A stretch of 64,000 nucleotides of DNA from Roseiarcus sp963780825 (GCA_963780825.1 CAWADL010000014.1:248001-312000), one strand, 5' to 3'. Positions 8,674 to 19,152 are shown, numbered from the stretch's first letter. Made by a program: numbers and translations. Notes: a model not told the origin generated them from the letters alone.

Positions 8674-9042
8674 ATGCGCTTTACGCAGGATCATGAGTTC
8701 ATCGACGTCGCCGGCGATATCGCGACCGTTGGCATCAGCGAACATGCGCAGCAGCAGCTCGGCGACATCGTTTTCGTCGAGGTGCCGCACATCGGCGCCA
8801 AGTTCAAGAAGGGCGACGCGGCGGCGGTGGTGGAAAGCGTGAAGGCGGCGAGCGACGTGTTCGCGCCGGCTTCCGGCGAAGTCGTCGCCGCCAACGACAA
8901 GCTTTCCGCCTCGCCGAGCCTGGTCAACGAAGACGCGCAGGGTCAGGGCTGGTTGTTCAAGCTGAAGCTCTCAGCGCCCGCGGAGCTGGATGGCCTGATG
9001 GACGCGGAGGCTTACGCCGAATACCTGAAGACGATCGCTTGA
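8674..9042 (+). CDS. gcvH: Glycine cleavage system H protein
   Basis: 122-aa lipoyl carrier that shuttles the aminomethyl intermediate between the P, T and L proteins. The lipoylation lysine is in AAVVESVKAASDV (about residue 57), and the N-terminal FTQDHEFIDV matches the family. I place the start at ATG 8674, which has GGAG 6 bases upstream, rather than at the TTG at 8668. The length is usual for the family. It is followed by a repeat-rich gap before gcvPA. Confidence 0.96.
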   Translation: MRFTQDHEFIDVAGDIATVGISEHAQQQLGDIVFVEVPHIGAKFKKGDAAAVVESVKAASDVFAPASGEVVAANDKLSASPSLVNEDAQGQGWLFKLKLSAPAELDGLMDAEAYAEYLKTIA

Positions 9043-9081
9043 TTGTAGCTATCAGGGCGCCTGGGTTGCACGCCGAGCTCC

Positions 9082-9344
9082 GTCATGGCCGGGCTTGTCC
9101 CGGCCATCGAAGGCTTTGGTGTGATCGACGCTTGCGGTCCCCTCCCCCCTCGTGGGGGAGGTTAGGGAGGGGGGCGGTTCGGCTGGGATGTTCTTCTCAG
9201 GAAAAGGCGGCTCTTGCGGCTACCCCCCACCCCGGCCCTCCCCCACAAGGGGGGAGGGAGTTCACGGCGCCGGCGGTTCTCCAATTACCCACGCAATCGC
9301 CTCGCCCTAAGTTGGCGCATAGGGGACAAGCCCGGCCATGACGA
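9082..9344. repeat. Family D composite palindromic repeat, copy 1
   Basis: A 263-bp inverted structure between gcvH and gcvPA. The outer arms are GTCATGGCCGGGCTTGTCCC (9082 on) and its near complement GGGGACAAGCCCGGCCATGAC (to about 9343). The core pairs CCCCTCCCCCCTCGTGGGGG with CCCTCCCCCACAAGGGGG. The GTTGGCGCATAGG edge resembles the ends of the 1346-1549 element. Related copies lie at 42930-43150 and about 43590-43775. No convincing coding content. Confidence 0.8.
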
Positions 9345-9384
9345 AAGCGGACAGTCACGCCGCCCATCTTGGGAGCAATGTTTG

Positions 9385-10723
9385 ATGCGCTATCTGCCGC
9401 TGGACGCAGAAGATCGTCGACAAATGCTCGCGCGCGTCGGCGTTGCTGACATCGATGCGCTGTTTGCCGACATCCCCGAGGAGAGACGGCTTCGCGATCT
9501 CCTACCGATGCCGCGTCACATGAGCGAACTTGCGGTGGAGCGGAAACTGGCTGCGCTCGCCGCGAAAAACGTCGCCGCGGGATCGGTTCCGTTCTTCCTC
9601 GGGGCCGGCGCCTATCGCCATCACGTGCCGGCGACGGTCGATCATCTGATCCAGCGCTCAGAATTCCTGACCAGCTACACGCCCTATCAGCCGGAGATTT
9701 CCCAGGGCACGCTGCAGGTGCTGTTCGAGTTCCAGACCCAGGTCGCGTTGCTGACCGGCATGGAGGTCGCCAACGCCTCGATGTACGACGGCTCGACCGC
9801 TTGCGGCGAGGCGATGCTGATGGCGCATCGCATAACCAAGCGCCGTAAGGCCGTGCTGTCCGGCGGACTGCACATGCACTACGCCGAAGTCTGCGCGACC
9901 TTGGCGCGCTTTTCCGGCGCCGAGATCGATCTTCTGCCTCCCGACCCGCGGGTCGAAGAGAAGCTGGTTGATCAAATCGATGACCAAACGAGCTGCGTCA
10001 TCGTGCAGAACCCCGACGTGTTCGGAAACCTGCGCGATCTGACGCCGATTGCAGAAGCCGCGCACGCCAAGGGCGCGCTTTTGATTGCCGTGTTTACAGA
10101 AGTTATCTCGCTCGGCGCGGTGCGTGCGCCCGGCGACATGGGCGCGGATATCGTGGTCGGCGAGGGACAGTCGATCGGCAATCCGCTGACCTTTGGTGGA
10201 CCCTATGTTGGGCTGTTCGCGACGCGGACCAAATACCTGCGGCAGATGCCGGGGAGGCTCGCCGGCGAGACGGTGGACGCCGACGGTAAGCGCGGTTTCG
10301 TGCTGACGCTTTCGACGCGAGAGCAGCATATTCGGCGCGAGAAGGCGACCAGCAATATTTGTACGAACTCGGGGCTGTGCGCGCTGGCGTTCACGATCCA
10401 TCTGACGCTGCTTGGTGAGGCGGGATTGCGGCGGCTGGCGCGGGTCAACCACGCCAACGCGGTCGATCTTGCGGAGCGGCTTGCGCGTGTGCCTGGGGTC
10501 GAGATTTTGACGCCGCGCGTTCTTCAACGAATTTACGATTCGCACTCCGAAGCCGGCGGCGGATTTGGTTGAGGCACTGGCGGCGCAAGGGATCATCGCG
10601 GGGTGCCCGGTGTCGCGGCTGGCGACGGGCAGCGAGGATTTGCTGATCGTTGCGAGCACTGAGATCAACACTGCCGAAGACCGCGCAGCCTACGTCGACG
10701 CCTTGAGCGCATCTTTGAAATGA
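9385..10723 (+). CDS. gcvPA: Glycine dehydrogenase (decarboxylating) subunit 1 (frameshifted)
   Basis: About 445 aa, the N-terminal half of the split P protein, which decarboxylates glycine with pyridoxal phosphate. Conserved stretches include FLGAGAYRHHVPATVDHL, FLTSYTPYQPEISQGTLQ and NASMYDGSTACGEA. The first frame ends early after GVEILTPR. One extra G near 10519 causes this, and removing it restores RFFNEFTIRTPKPAADLVEAL and a normal end at TGA 10721-10723. ATG at 9385 has GGGAG 9 bases upstream. It works with GcvPB, and the two genes are separated by a large hairpin. Confidence 0.92.
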
Positions 10724-10810
10724 CCTTCGTGTCTTTGTGCAAACCTTCGTGCCTTTGTGGTGAACCCCTTTCACCACAAAGGCACAAAGGTTTGCACAAA
10801 GACACAAAGG
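10724..10810. repeat. Large imperfect inverted repeat between gcvPA and gcvPB
   Basis: Two arms of about 41 bases (TCTTTGTGCAAACCTTCGTG and onward, then its near complement with CACAAAGGTTTGCACAAAG) fold around a small loop. Each arm is itself a repeat of a CTTTGTG-type unit. It begins immediately after the gcvPA stop and ends 16 bases before gcvPB. It could stabilise or partly terminate the transcript, or be a mobile palindrome. Confidence 0.85.
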
Positions 10811-10826
10811 CGGAGACTATCGAAGC

Positions 10827-12370
10827 ATGAACAACCAAGGCCGCCCAACTCGCCCTGTCGAGACGACTGTCGCCGCAACAAGCACGTTCACCGGCAATCG
10901 CGGCCTCGACATCGAGGAGCCGTTGCTGTTCGAGATCGGCCGGCCGGAGACGACCGGCGTCGATGTCGACGAGCCGCCCGCCTTCGCCGATCGGCTCGGC
11001 CCGCACGCGCGGCAGGGCGCCATCGGTCTGCCGGGCTTGAGCGAGCCGGAGACGCTGCGCCACTATGTCCGGCTATCGCGCAAGAACTACGCTATCGATG
11101 CCGGCATTTACCCGCTCGGCTCCTGCACGATGAAACACAACCCGCGCCTGAACGAGAAGATGGCGCGGCTCCCAGGCTTCGCTGACGTTCATCCCCTGCA
11201 GCCAGTCTCGACCGCGCAGGGCGCGCTCGCGCTCATCAAACAACTCGCCGAAATTCTGCTGACGATGACCGGCATGCAGGCGGTGGCGATGACGCCGAAG
11301 GCCGGCGCGCATGGCGAGCTCTGCGGCATGATGGCGATCAAGGCGGCGCTCGAAGCGGCCGGCGAGGCGGAGACGCGCAAGATCGTGCTCGTGCCCAACT
11401 CCGCGCACGGCACCAACCCGGCGACCGCCGCGCTGATCGGCTTCAACGTCCGCAGCGTGCCCGCGCGCGCCGACGGCACGGTTTCCGCCGAAGCGGTGCG
11501 CGCGGCGCTCGGATCTGACGTCGCCGCCATCATGCTGACCAACCCCAACACCTGCGGCCTGTTCGAGCACGAGATCTTCGAGATCGCCGAGGCCATCCAC
11601 GCCGCCGGCGCCTACTTCTACTGCGACGGCGCCAACTTCAACGCGATCGTCGGCAAGGCGCGGCCGGGCGATCTCGGCGTCGACGCCATGCACATCAACT
11701 TGCACAAGACGTTTTCGACCCCGCATGGCGGCGGCGGCCCGGGCGCCGGGCCTGTCGTGCTCTCCGCGCGACTCGCGCCGTTCGCGCCGGTTCCTTACGT
11801 CGTCGAGCGCGCGGGCCGGCTCGATCTCGTCGAACGTTCGGAGGGGCAGGCCCTCGGTCGCATGAGCGCGTTCCACGGCCAGATGGGCATGTTTGTTCGC
11901 GCGCTCGCGTTCATCCTTTCGCACGGCGCCGACGGGCTTAAACAGGCCAGCGAAGACGCCGTGCTTGCCGCCAACTATGTGCGCGCGTCGCTCGTCGGAT
12001 CTGATGAGCGCGCCGTTCGGCGATCGTCCGTGCATGCACGAAGCCTTGTTCGACGACGCCTGGTTGAAAGACACGGGTGTGACCACGCTCGACTTCGCCA
12101 AGGCGATGATCGACGAGGGCTATCATCCCATGACGATGTATTTCCCGCTGGTCGTGCACGGGGCGATGCTGATTGAGCCGACCGAATCGGAATCTGAAGG
12201 CGAGCCTCGACCTCTTCATCATGACCCTGCGCGACCTGGCGATGCGCGCCAAGCGCGGCGAGACCGAGCGTTTTGCAGGCGCCCCCAGGCTCGCGCCGCG
12301 CCGCCGCCTCGACGAGACGCGCGCGGCGCGGCAGCCGGTTCTCAGGTGGACGAAAATAGCTGCGGAGTAA
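10827..12370 (+). CDS. gcvPB: Glycine dehydrogenase (decarboxylating) subunit 2 (two frameshifts)
   Basis: About 513 aa, the C-terminal half of the split glycine decarboxylase. The PLP lysine is in HINLHKTFSTPHGGGG, with LGSCTMKHNPR and NPNTCGLFE also characteristic. The frame breaks twice: an extra base near 11994 before SAPFGDRPCMHEALFDD, and one near 12195 after IEPTESES. The last part (KASLDLFI, then LDETRAARQPVLRW) is in a third frame ending at TAA 12370. Corrected length is normal for the family. ATG at 10827 follows GGAG by 11 bases. Confidence 0.92.
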
Positions 12371-12455
12371 GCGGGCGGCCGTCTCTGCAAATTATGACAA
12401 CCCGACTTCCGCGCCTTATGAGACGTTTCGATGGGCGGCGGGGTCGAACGGAATC

Positions 12456-13214
12456 ATGGCGATCAAGGAGAAGATGCTGCGCGAGGCGATCGTCGCGGAA
12501 GCCCGCGCGATGAACGCCAGCGGGCTCAACGTCGGCTCCGCCGGCAATATCTCCGTGCGGCTCGGCAGCCGGATGCTGATCACGCCCAGCGGCGTCGCCT
12601 ATGAGGCCATGCGCCCGGAAATGATCGCGGCGATGCCGATCGATGGCGAATACGGCGCCTGGGTCGGGCCGCTGAAGCCTTCGAGCGAATGGCGGTTTCA
12701 CCTCGACATCATGCGGGCGCGGCCGGACGTCGGCGCAGTGATGCATTTTCATCCGCCCTACGGCTGCACGCTGGCGATGCTGCACAAGCCGATCCTCGCC
12801 GCGCATTACATGATCGCGCTGTTTGGCGGCCCAAGCGTGCGATGCACCAAATATGCGCCTTACGGCACCAAGGAGCTTTCCGATCTCGCAGTGGCGGGTC
12901 TCGGAGACCGCCACGCGGTGCTGCTCGGCAACCACGGCGCGCTGACGACGGCGAGGACGCTGGCGGGCGCGGCGCGCCGGGCGGTAGAGCTCGAGAACCT
13001 CGCGCGCATGTATTACATGGCGATCGTCGCCGGGCGGCCTGCGATCCTGTCTGACGATGAAGTCGCGCGTATTGCGGAGCGGCTCAAGACTTATGTCGAT
13101 GTCGACGCGACCGTTGCGATCGCCGCGCCTTCTGTCAAAGCCAAGACGACTCGGACGCGAAAGAAGAAGACGCAGCCGCGTAAGAAGCGGACGGGGGCTC
13201 GCGCAAAAGCCTGA
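12456..13214 (+). CDS. Class II aldolase/adducin family protein with basic tail
   Basis: 252-aa zinc-dependent class II aldolase, L-fuculose-1-phosphate aldolase type. The zinc histidines are in MHFHPPYG and LLGNHGALT, and the catalytic glutamate is probably in KPSSEWRFH. The N-terminal GLNVGSAGNISVR is the phosphate-binding region. The last 30 residues are very rich in Lys and Arg (KAKTTRTRKKKTQPRKKR and on), which is not part of the enzyme fold and could bind nucleic acid or a membrane. Start ATG 12456. It follows gcvPB by 85 bases on the same strand. Substrate unknown. Confidence 0.88.
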   Translation: MAIKEKMLREAIVAEARAMNASGLNVGSAGNISVRLGSRMLITPSGVAYEAMRPEMIAAMPIDGEYGAWVGPLKPSSEWRFHLDIMRARPDVGAVMHFHPPYGCTLAMLHKPILAAHYMIALFGGPSVRCTKYAPYGTKELSDLAVAGLGDRHAVLLGNHGALTTARTLAGAARRAVELENLARMYYMAIVAGRPAILSDDEVARIAERLKTYVDVDATVAIAAPSVKAKTTRTRKKKTQPRKKRTGARAKA

Positions 13215-13219
13215 GGCTG

Positions 13220-13297
13220 CCTGGGACCGCGCGCGTCTCGCGCGCCCTTGCCGGCGTCTCGCCGGTACGAAGCGCGCGAGACGCGCGCGGTCCCAGG
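13220..13297. repeat. Family C palindromic repeat, copy 1
   Basis: A 78-bp near-perfect palindrome: CCTGGGACCGCGCGCGTCTC pairs with its complement ending GCGCGGTCCCAGG, around TTGCCGGCGTCTCGCCGGTA. It lies between the converging aldolase and KAP genes. Copy 2 (16921-16997) is inverted relative to it. Related or half copies are at 42892, about 43776, 47789 and 53091. Confidence 0.85.
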
Positions 13298-13304
13298 AAG
13301 CGCC

Positions 13305-15220
13305 TCAATCAACCAAGGGCGCGTAGCGCCGAGCGACGTCGAAAGCCGCTTGCGCCGCCGTCTTCCCAATCCCTTTCAACCCCGCCGCCTCGACGGCGCT
13401 CGCGAGTTGCGGCGGCAGCAAGCTCGCGTCGAACGTCTCGCCCTCGGCGTTGAGCGCCCACCGCAAGGCGGGCGCGAGGCTGCGATCGCTCGACATCAGG
13501 GCGGCGAGGCAAACAACCACCGCCGAGCGCGGCGCGGCGCCGAGACGCGCCAACCGGTAAGCGTTGAGGAAGCGCTTCGTCGCCCGCGGCCCGCCGATGA
13601 GCGCGCTCAACGAGGACAGCAGCCGCAGTTCGTACTCGCCTAGCGGCTCGGCAAGCGCGGATTTTCCGGCATCGGCTTCGCCGAGCGGAACCGCGGGCGT
13701 CGTTGGCGTGAGCAGGCTGGCAGCCAGGCTTTCGCCTCGCGAGGCGCCGAGCGCGGTCACGTCGAACACGACCTCGAACAGGCTCTCGGAAATCGCCGCG
13801 GCGTCCTCGCCCCATCGCCGCGGGTCGCAAGCGACGATTAGCGCCACGCCCGGGCCGATCAATTGCGTGGCGACGTCGAGCAGCCGCCGCGCTTCGGCCG
13901 GCGGCAGCAGGTCGACATTGTCGATGACGACCAACAAGCGTTGCGGCGCCGGGACTGCGCCTGCGCTAATGACGCGCGCGAGCTCGCTCATGAAGTCGCG
14001 CGCCGCCACGGCCGGCTCCTCCAGCGGCCTGACGAACGTCGGCCCCGGCGGCCGCGCCGCCGCAGCGCCCCCGCCCGCCCGGCGCGCGAGGTTTTCGGCG
14101 CGTTGGTGCGCGGCGTCCGCTTCGAGTTGCAGCGCGGCGACGCGTCGTTCCAGGCGGGCGGCCGACGCGTCGAGCTCGCGTCGCTTCTCGCGAATGTCGA
14201 GATTGAGCAGCCGCAGGCCGCGAAACAGCAGGCTCGTGAAACTCGCCGCCCGCCAGAGATTGGCGAACAGCGATACGAACCCGAGCACGATAAGCCCTTC
14301 AGTCGCGTATTCGAGCGCCTCGTCGTGCGCCTTCACGCTGTCGATCAGCGGCGCGAGCTGAGCGCTGAGCGTCGAGAGCGAGTCGCCGGCGCCCGGGTTT
14401 CTCAGCCAATGGAGAATGAACGCGAGGGCGAAAGCGCCGATCGCCAGCAGCAAAAGCCCGGCCTGGCCTCCATAGGACCAGATCGAGCGGAGAAAGACGC
14501 CGACGCGGCCGCCGGGGCCAAGCCCGGCCATATCCCGCACCAGGCTGCGGAAGTTCGCGTTGGCGTCGCCATCGGCGAAGCCGAAACGCCGCATCCGCGC
14601 CTCGATCTTCGAGCGGCTCCCGCGCGCAAAAGTGTCGACGCGCGATCCTGGGCTGTCATAGAGCAATGTCTCGACGATGCGGGCGCGCTTGGCTTCGACC
14701 TCGTCGCGCGCGCCCCGCTCCTGTTCAAGCCGACGCACCGATTCGTCGTGTCGCTCGACGGCGACGGAGGCGGCCCGGCGAGGGTCGCTGGTCGCGTGCG
14801 CCGCTTCGTCGGCGAGTTGCGAGTAGTTCGCGCCGTCGCGCTCCTGCTCGAGGGCGAAGTAGACCGCGGAGGCGATCGCGCCGGCCCCGTCGCTCGCGGC
14901 GAGGGCATCGACGCGGGCGATGACGATTTTCGAGAGAAGCGCCGGCGCGGTGACCTTGCCCGCACCCCGAGCTAGCGATCGACTGCGTCAATGAGGCGTC
15001 GAAGCGCGAAACTCTTGCCCGACCCGCGCCCGCCGACCAGCCCGAGCGCGAATGGCGTCTCGGCGCCCGGCGACAGGCAAAGCTCGGCGAGCGGCCGTAG
15101 CGCCTCGCGGACCCCGGCGAAGTCCGGACCTTCCAGACGGTTCGACAGCAGCGTGGCGCCGCCCGCCGGCGACCCGCTTCCGGCGCCAAGCCCGCGCGAG
15201 GTATCCGCTTCCCGCAACAT
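13305..15220 (-). CDS. Membrane KAP-family P-loop NTPase (frameshifted)
   Basis: About 638 aa. The Walker A motif GLVGGRGSGKSFALRRL lies near residue 65, and a Walker B-like strand LLVVIDNVDLL lies near residue 415, followed by ALIVACDPRRW, as in KAP (Kidins220/ARMS and PifA) ATPases. Two hydrophobic segments (LLLLAIGAFALAFILHWL and a second around LIVLGFVSLF) are inserted between them, then a coiled coil (REKRRELDASAARLERRVA). The family often has such membrane insertions. The frame is broken once: a missing base near 14976 after RRLIDAVDR, after which LARGAGKVTAPALLSK continues in the main frame. KAP proteins in bacteria are linked to phage exclusion and plasmid functions, but no partner is adjacent. 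Confidence 0.78.
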
Positions 15221-15399
15221 CGCGCTCGTCTCCCCTTTAGGCGAGGCGCCCCTTTGCGCTTGCCCTGACCGTCCGTCAAGGCGCTAACATGCAAGGCGAA
15301 TTGGGCTTCGCGGCGCTGAAGCGCGGCCCGTTAAACCGCGGATTAACCTTATGCCGACAGACCTATCCAGGCTGCCGTAACGGAGACAAGCGCTTGCCG

Positions 15400-16916
15400 A
15401 TGGCCCTGCAATCCCTGGCGCTCGCGTCGCGCGAGATGCGTCCGCCAGCCGCGGAATCCGACGGCCGGACGAAGGCCCGGGTCTATCCGCTGACGCGGGC
15501 GCGCCCGAAGGTCTTGTTCGCGACCTCGGAATTCGGCGACTTCATCCAGGCCGGCGGCCTTGGCGCCGTTTCGGCGTCGCTACCCCGCGCGCTGACCGCT
15601 TCCAGCGACATCCGTGTGCTGCTGCCGGGCTACCCAAGCGTTCTGGCGAAGGCGCCGCGTCTCGGAGATCGTCGAGCGGCTGCCGCCGGAAGCGGGCCTG
15701 CCCTCCTGCACGCTCGGCCTAAGCGACCCTGCCCGACGGGCTCTCCGTCTACGTCGTGCTGTGCGACGAGCTCTATAACCGCGCGGGGTCGCCCTACGCG
15801 GACGCGCAGGGGGTCGAGCATTCTGACAATGATCTGCGATTTGCCCGGCTGAGCCTGGCGGCGGCGGAGATCGCCGCTCGCGGCGCCGGAGGCTGGCGGC
15901 CCGACGTCGTGCATCTCAACGATTGGGGGACGGCGCTGACGGCGGGGTATCTCGCCTGGCGCGGCGTCGATACGCCCTCGGTGCTGACGATCCACAATCT
16001 CGCGCATCAGGGGCAGTTTCCGGCGGCGCGCCTCGCCGCGCTCGGCATCCCCGAGCGGGCGTTCGGCCTGGACGGCGTCGAGTTCTACGGGCGGATATCT
16101 TTCCTCAAGGCGGGCATCGCTTATGCGAGCCGCGTCACGACCGTCAGCGAAACCTATGCGCGCGAGATCCTGACTACGAAACTCGGCTGCGGTCTCGAAG
16201 GGCTGCTCGCCAAACGCGCCGCCGAGGGTAAGCTCACGGGCGTCATCAACGGCGTGGATCGCGATTGGGACCCGCGTGCGGATCGCAACTGCCCATACAT
16301 GTTCGATCCGCAGCGCTGGAAGGGCCGTTACGCCGATTTCGTGCGCGGCGCTTTCGGGCTGAGCCTCGCCCGCGCGCCGTTGTTCGCCTTCGTCGCGCGC
16401 TTCGCGCACCAGAAAGGCGTCGATCTGGTCATCGAGGCGGCGCGGCGCATCGTCGATTTGGGCGGTCAGTTCGTCGCGATCGGCGAAGGGGAAAGCGAAG
16501 CCGAGCAGGCGTTGCTGGCGCTCGGGCGCCGCTATCCCGATGCGATCGGGGTGCGGATCGGCTTCGATCCGGCGCAGGCGCGGGCGTTTTTCGCGGGCAG
16601 CGATTTTCTGCTGATGCCGTCGCGGTATGAGCCGTGTGGGTTGAGCCAGATGTATGCACAGCGGTTCGGATCGCTGCCGATCGCCCATCGCACCGGCGGC
16701 GTTGGCGAGACGGTGTTCGATGGGAAGACCGGCTTGCTGTTTGATCGCGCCGACGCGGTGTCGCTGGAGGCGGCGTTGCGGCGGGCGTTCGATTTGTACA
16801 AGCAGCCGCGCGAGTTCGCGGCGATGCGTCGGGCCGCGATGGCGCTGGATTTTGATTGGGACAAGTCGGCGAAGCGCTATCTGGAGATCTACCGCGAGCT
16901 TGGCTCTCGGAGCTGA
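15400..16916 (+). CDS. glgA: Glycogen/starch synthase, GT5 family (two frameshifts)
   Basis: About 504 aa, transferring glucosyl units from ADP-glucose (or a related donor) to an alpha-glucan. Family marks are VLFATSEFGDF, HLNDWGTAL, VTTVSETYAREI, FVARFAHQKGVD and PSRYEPCGLSQMYAQRFG. The N-terminal donor-binding KXGG motif reads QAGGLG here, so the usual lysine is Gln. Frameshifts lie near 15658 and 15728; reading across them gives VSEIVERLPPEAGLPSCTLG then LPDGLSVYVVLCDELYN. Start uncertain: ATG 15400, TTG 15394 (8 bases after GGAG) or ATG 15289. No other glg gene is adjacent. Confidence 0.85.
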
Positions 16917-16920
16917 GGCC

Positions 16921-16997
16921 CCCTGGACCGCGCGCGTCTCGCGCGCTTCGTACCGGCGAGACGCCGGCAAGGGCCGCGAGACGCGCGCGGTCCCAGG
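16921..16997. repeat. Family C palindromic repeat, copy 2
   Basis: A 77-bp palindrome between glgA and kup, inverted relative to the copy at 13220: its centre reads TTCGTACCGGCGAGACGCCG. It may act as a transcription terminator for glgA, since no T-tract terminator was seen there. Confidence 0.85.
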
Positions 16998-17088
16998 AGC
17001 AGCCCCAGGCTTCCTTTGCGGGTCGGCGCTGAGGGCGCTATAGACCCGCCCCGGTTGGGCCGCGTGGGCGGCGTCGGGTTGTTGGACT

Positions 17089-19008
17089 ATGTCGCATGAT
17101 CCCGCCGCAGCGGCGCCCGCGAGCCTGCACGGCCACGAGACGCCCGCAGAGCATCACGGCGGAAATTTCTGGATTCTCGCGCTAGGTTCGATCGGCGTCG
17201 TCTTCGGCGACATCGGCACCAGCCCGCTCTACGCTCTGCAAACCGCGCTCGGCCAGTTCAAGGACAAGGGGATCGGCGTCCCCGAGGTCGTCGGGACGGT
17301 TTCGCTGATCGTCTGGGCGCTGCTGATCGTCGTCACCGCGAAATACGTGTTGTTCCTCATGCAGGCGGACAACAAGGGTGAAGGCGGCATCCTCTCGCTC
17401 GACGCGCTTGCCCGCACCGCTCTCGGCAAGAACACCGCCGCCGTCTTCCTGCTTGGCGTAGCGGGCGCGGCGCTGTTCTCCGGCGATGCGATCATCACAC
17501 CGGCGATTTCGGTATTGTCCGCGCTCGAAGGCCTGAAACAGGTGAATCCGGGCCTCACGCGCTACATACTGCCGGCGACGCTCGTCATTCTCGTCATCCT
17601 GTTCCTCGTGCAGAGACGAGGCACGGCCGGCGTGGCGGCGTTCTTCGGGCCGATCATGCTGGTGTTCTTCGCGGTCAACACCTTGCTCGGATTGATACAG
17701 ATTCCGCACGCCTGGATCATTCTGGAAGCCTTGAGTCCGGCGCCCGGCGTGCAATTCCTCTGGGCGCACGGCGCTATGGGATTCGTCGTGCTGGGCAGCG
17801 TGTTCCTGGCGGTGACCGGCGCCGAAGCGCTCTACGCGGATATGGGTCATTTCGGCCGCCGACCAATCCAAGCCGCCTGGCTGTTCGTCGTCCTGCCGGC
17901 GCTGATCTGCAATTATCTCGGCCAGGGCGCGTTGATCCTAACGGACCCCAAGGCGGCGGAGAATCCCTTCTATCTGCTGGCGCCGGCCTGGACCCTGTTG
18001 CCGCTGGTGCTGCTATCGACAGCCGCCACGGTGATCGCCAGCCAGGCGGTGATCACCGGCGCGTTTTCGTTGGTCTCGCAGGCCATCCAACTCGGATTGC
18101 TGCCGCGGCTCGAGATCGTCCACACCTCCGACACGCAGGAGGGGCAAATCTACATCCCTCGCGTCAACATGCTGCTGCTGATCGGCGTGCTCGCGCTGGT
18201 GATGCTGTTCAAGACGTCGGATTCGCTCGCCAATGCCTATGGCATCGCCGTCGCCGGCACGATGGTGATGACGACGTCGCTGGCCTTCTTCGTTGTCTGG
18301 AAGCTCTGGCGTTGGCCGCTCTGGCGCGCACTGTTGTTGATTGCGGCCTTCCTGTCGATCGACCTCGCCTTTTTCTTCGCCAACCTCTCCAAGGTGGTCG
18401 ACGGCGGCTACGTTCCACTCCTGTTGGCCTCGGTAACCTTCATCGTGATGTGGACCTGGTCACGCGGCAGCGCGATCCTGCTGGAGAAGACCCACAGGGA
18501 TTCGATCCCGATCCGCGACCTTTTGAGGATGTTGGAGAAGTCGAAGCCGGTGCGCGTGCCGGGCACGGCGGTGTTTCTCACCAACGACGTCACCGTGGCG
18601 CCGTCGTCGTTGATGCACAATCTCAAGCACAACAAGGTCGTGCACGAGCGGGTGGTGATGATGAGCGTGCGCAGCGAGCCGCGGCCGCGTGTTTCCGCGG
18701 CCCACCGCTACGAGATCGAGCAGCTTTCTCCGGACTTCCTCACGGTGAAGCTGCATTTCGGCTATATGGAGCAACCGCGAATCCCGACGGCGCTAGCGGG
18801 CTTGCGCAAGCAAGGCTTGAAGTTCGACATCATGACGACGTCGTTCTTCCTCGGCCGCCGCACGCTGAAGCCGGCGCAGAACTCCGGCCTGCCGCAGTGG
18901 CAGGATCGGCTATTCATAGCGCTCGCAAAACAGGCCGCCAGCGCGCCCGACTTCTTCCACATCCCCTCCGATCGCGTCGTCGAACTCGGCGCGCAGATGA
19001 AGGTGTAG
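17089..19008 (+). CDS. kup: KUP-family potassium transporter
   Basis: 639-aa inner-membrane potassium uptake protein. The N-terminus carries the KUP signature LGSIGVVFGDIGTSPLYAL, followed by about twelve hydrophobic segments (for example LFSGDAIITPAISVLSALEG and VVDGGYVPLLLASVTFIVMW) and a cytosolic C-terminal domain from about residue 470 (VPGTAVFLTNDVTVAPSSL). Length and motifs match the family throughout. ATG 17089 is preceded by a 5' region with a family C repeat. It appears to be a single-gene unit. Confidence 0.97.
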   Translation: MSHDPAAAAPASLHGHETPAEHHGGNFWILALGSIGVVFGDIGTSPLYALQTALGQFKDKGIGVPEVVGTVSLIVWALLIVVTAKYVLFLMQADNKGEGGILSLDALARTALGKNTAAVFLLGVAGAALFSGDAIITPAISVLSALEGLKQVNPGLTRYILPATLVILVILFLVQRRGTAGVAAFFGPIMLVFFAVNTLLGLIQIPHAWIILEALSPAPGVQFLWAHGAMGFVVLGSVFLAVTGAEALYADMGHFGRRPIQAAWLFVVLPALICNYLGQGALILTDPKAAENPFYLLAPAWTLLPLVLLSTAATVIASQAVITGAFSLVSQAIQLGLLPRLEIVHTSDTQEGQIYIPRVNMLLLIGVLALVMLFKTSDSLANAYGIAVAGTMVMTTSLAFFVVWKLWRWPLWRALLLIAAFLSIDLAFFFANLSKVVDGGYVPLLLASVTFIVMWTWSRGSAILLEKTHRDSIPIRDLLRMLEKSKPVRVPGTAVFLTNDVTVAPSSLMHNLKHNKVVHERVVMMSVRSEPRPRVSAAHRYEIEQLSPDFLTVKLHFGYMEQPRIPTALAGLRKQGLKFDIMTTSFFLGRRTLKPAQNSGLPQWQDRLFIALAKQAASAPDFFHIPSDRVVELGAQMKV

Positions 19009-19053
19009 CGAGGGATTTCCAACCCGCCATGTCGACCGAACGGGTAGGCGCCT

Positions 19054-19152
19054 GCTGTAGCCGCGGTCGTTGACCGCGGTCGACGTGTGAGCGTCCCTAT
19101 CGAGTATATATTCGATCTCGGCGCCCTCCGCGGTCAGCGACCGCGGCTACAG
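19054..19152. repeat. Family A palindromic repeat, copy 3
   Basis: The left arm CTGTAGCCGCGGTCGTTGAC begins at 19054 and the right arm ends CCGCGGCTACAG near 19152. The spacer GTGTGAGCGTCCCTATCGAG matches the other copies. It lies 46 bases after the kup stop codon. Confidence 0.85.

Noticed and set aside
7532..12370. Treating gcvT, gcvPA and gcvPB as pseudogenes
   Set aside because: Each is broken only by single-base shifts with full conservation on both sides, and the same defect hits purA and queG. Sequence error is simpler.
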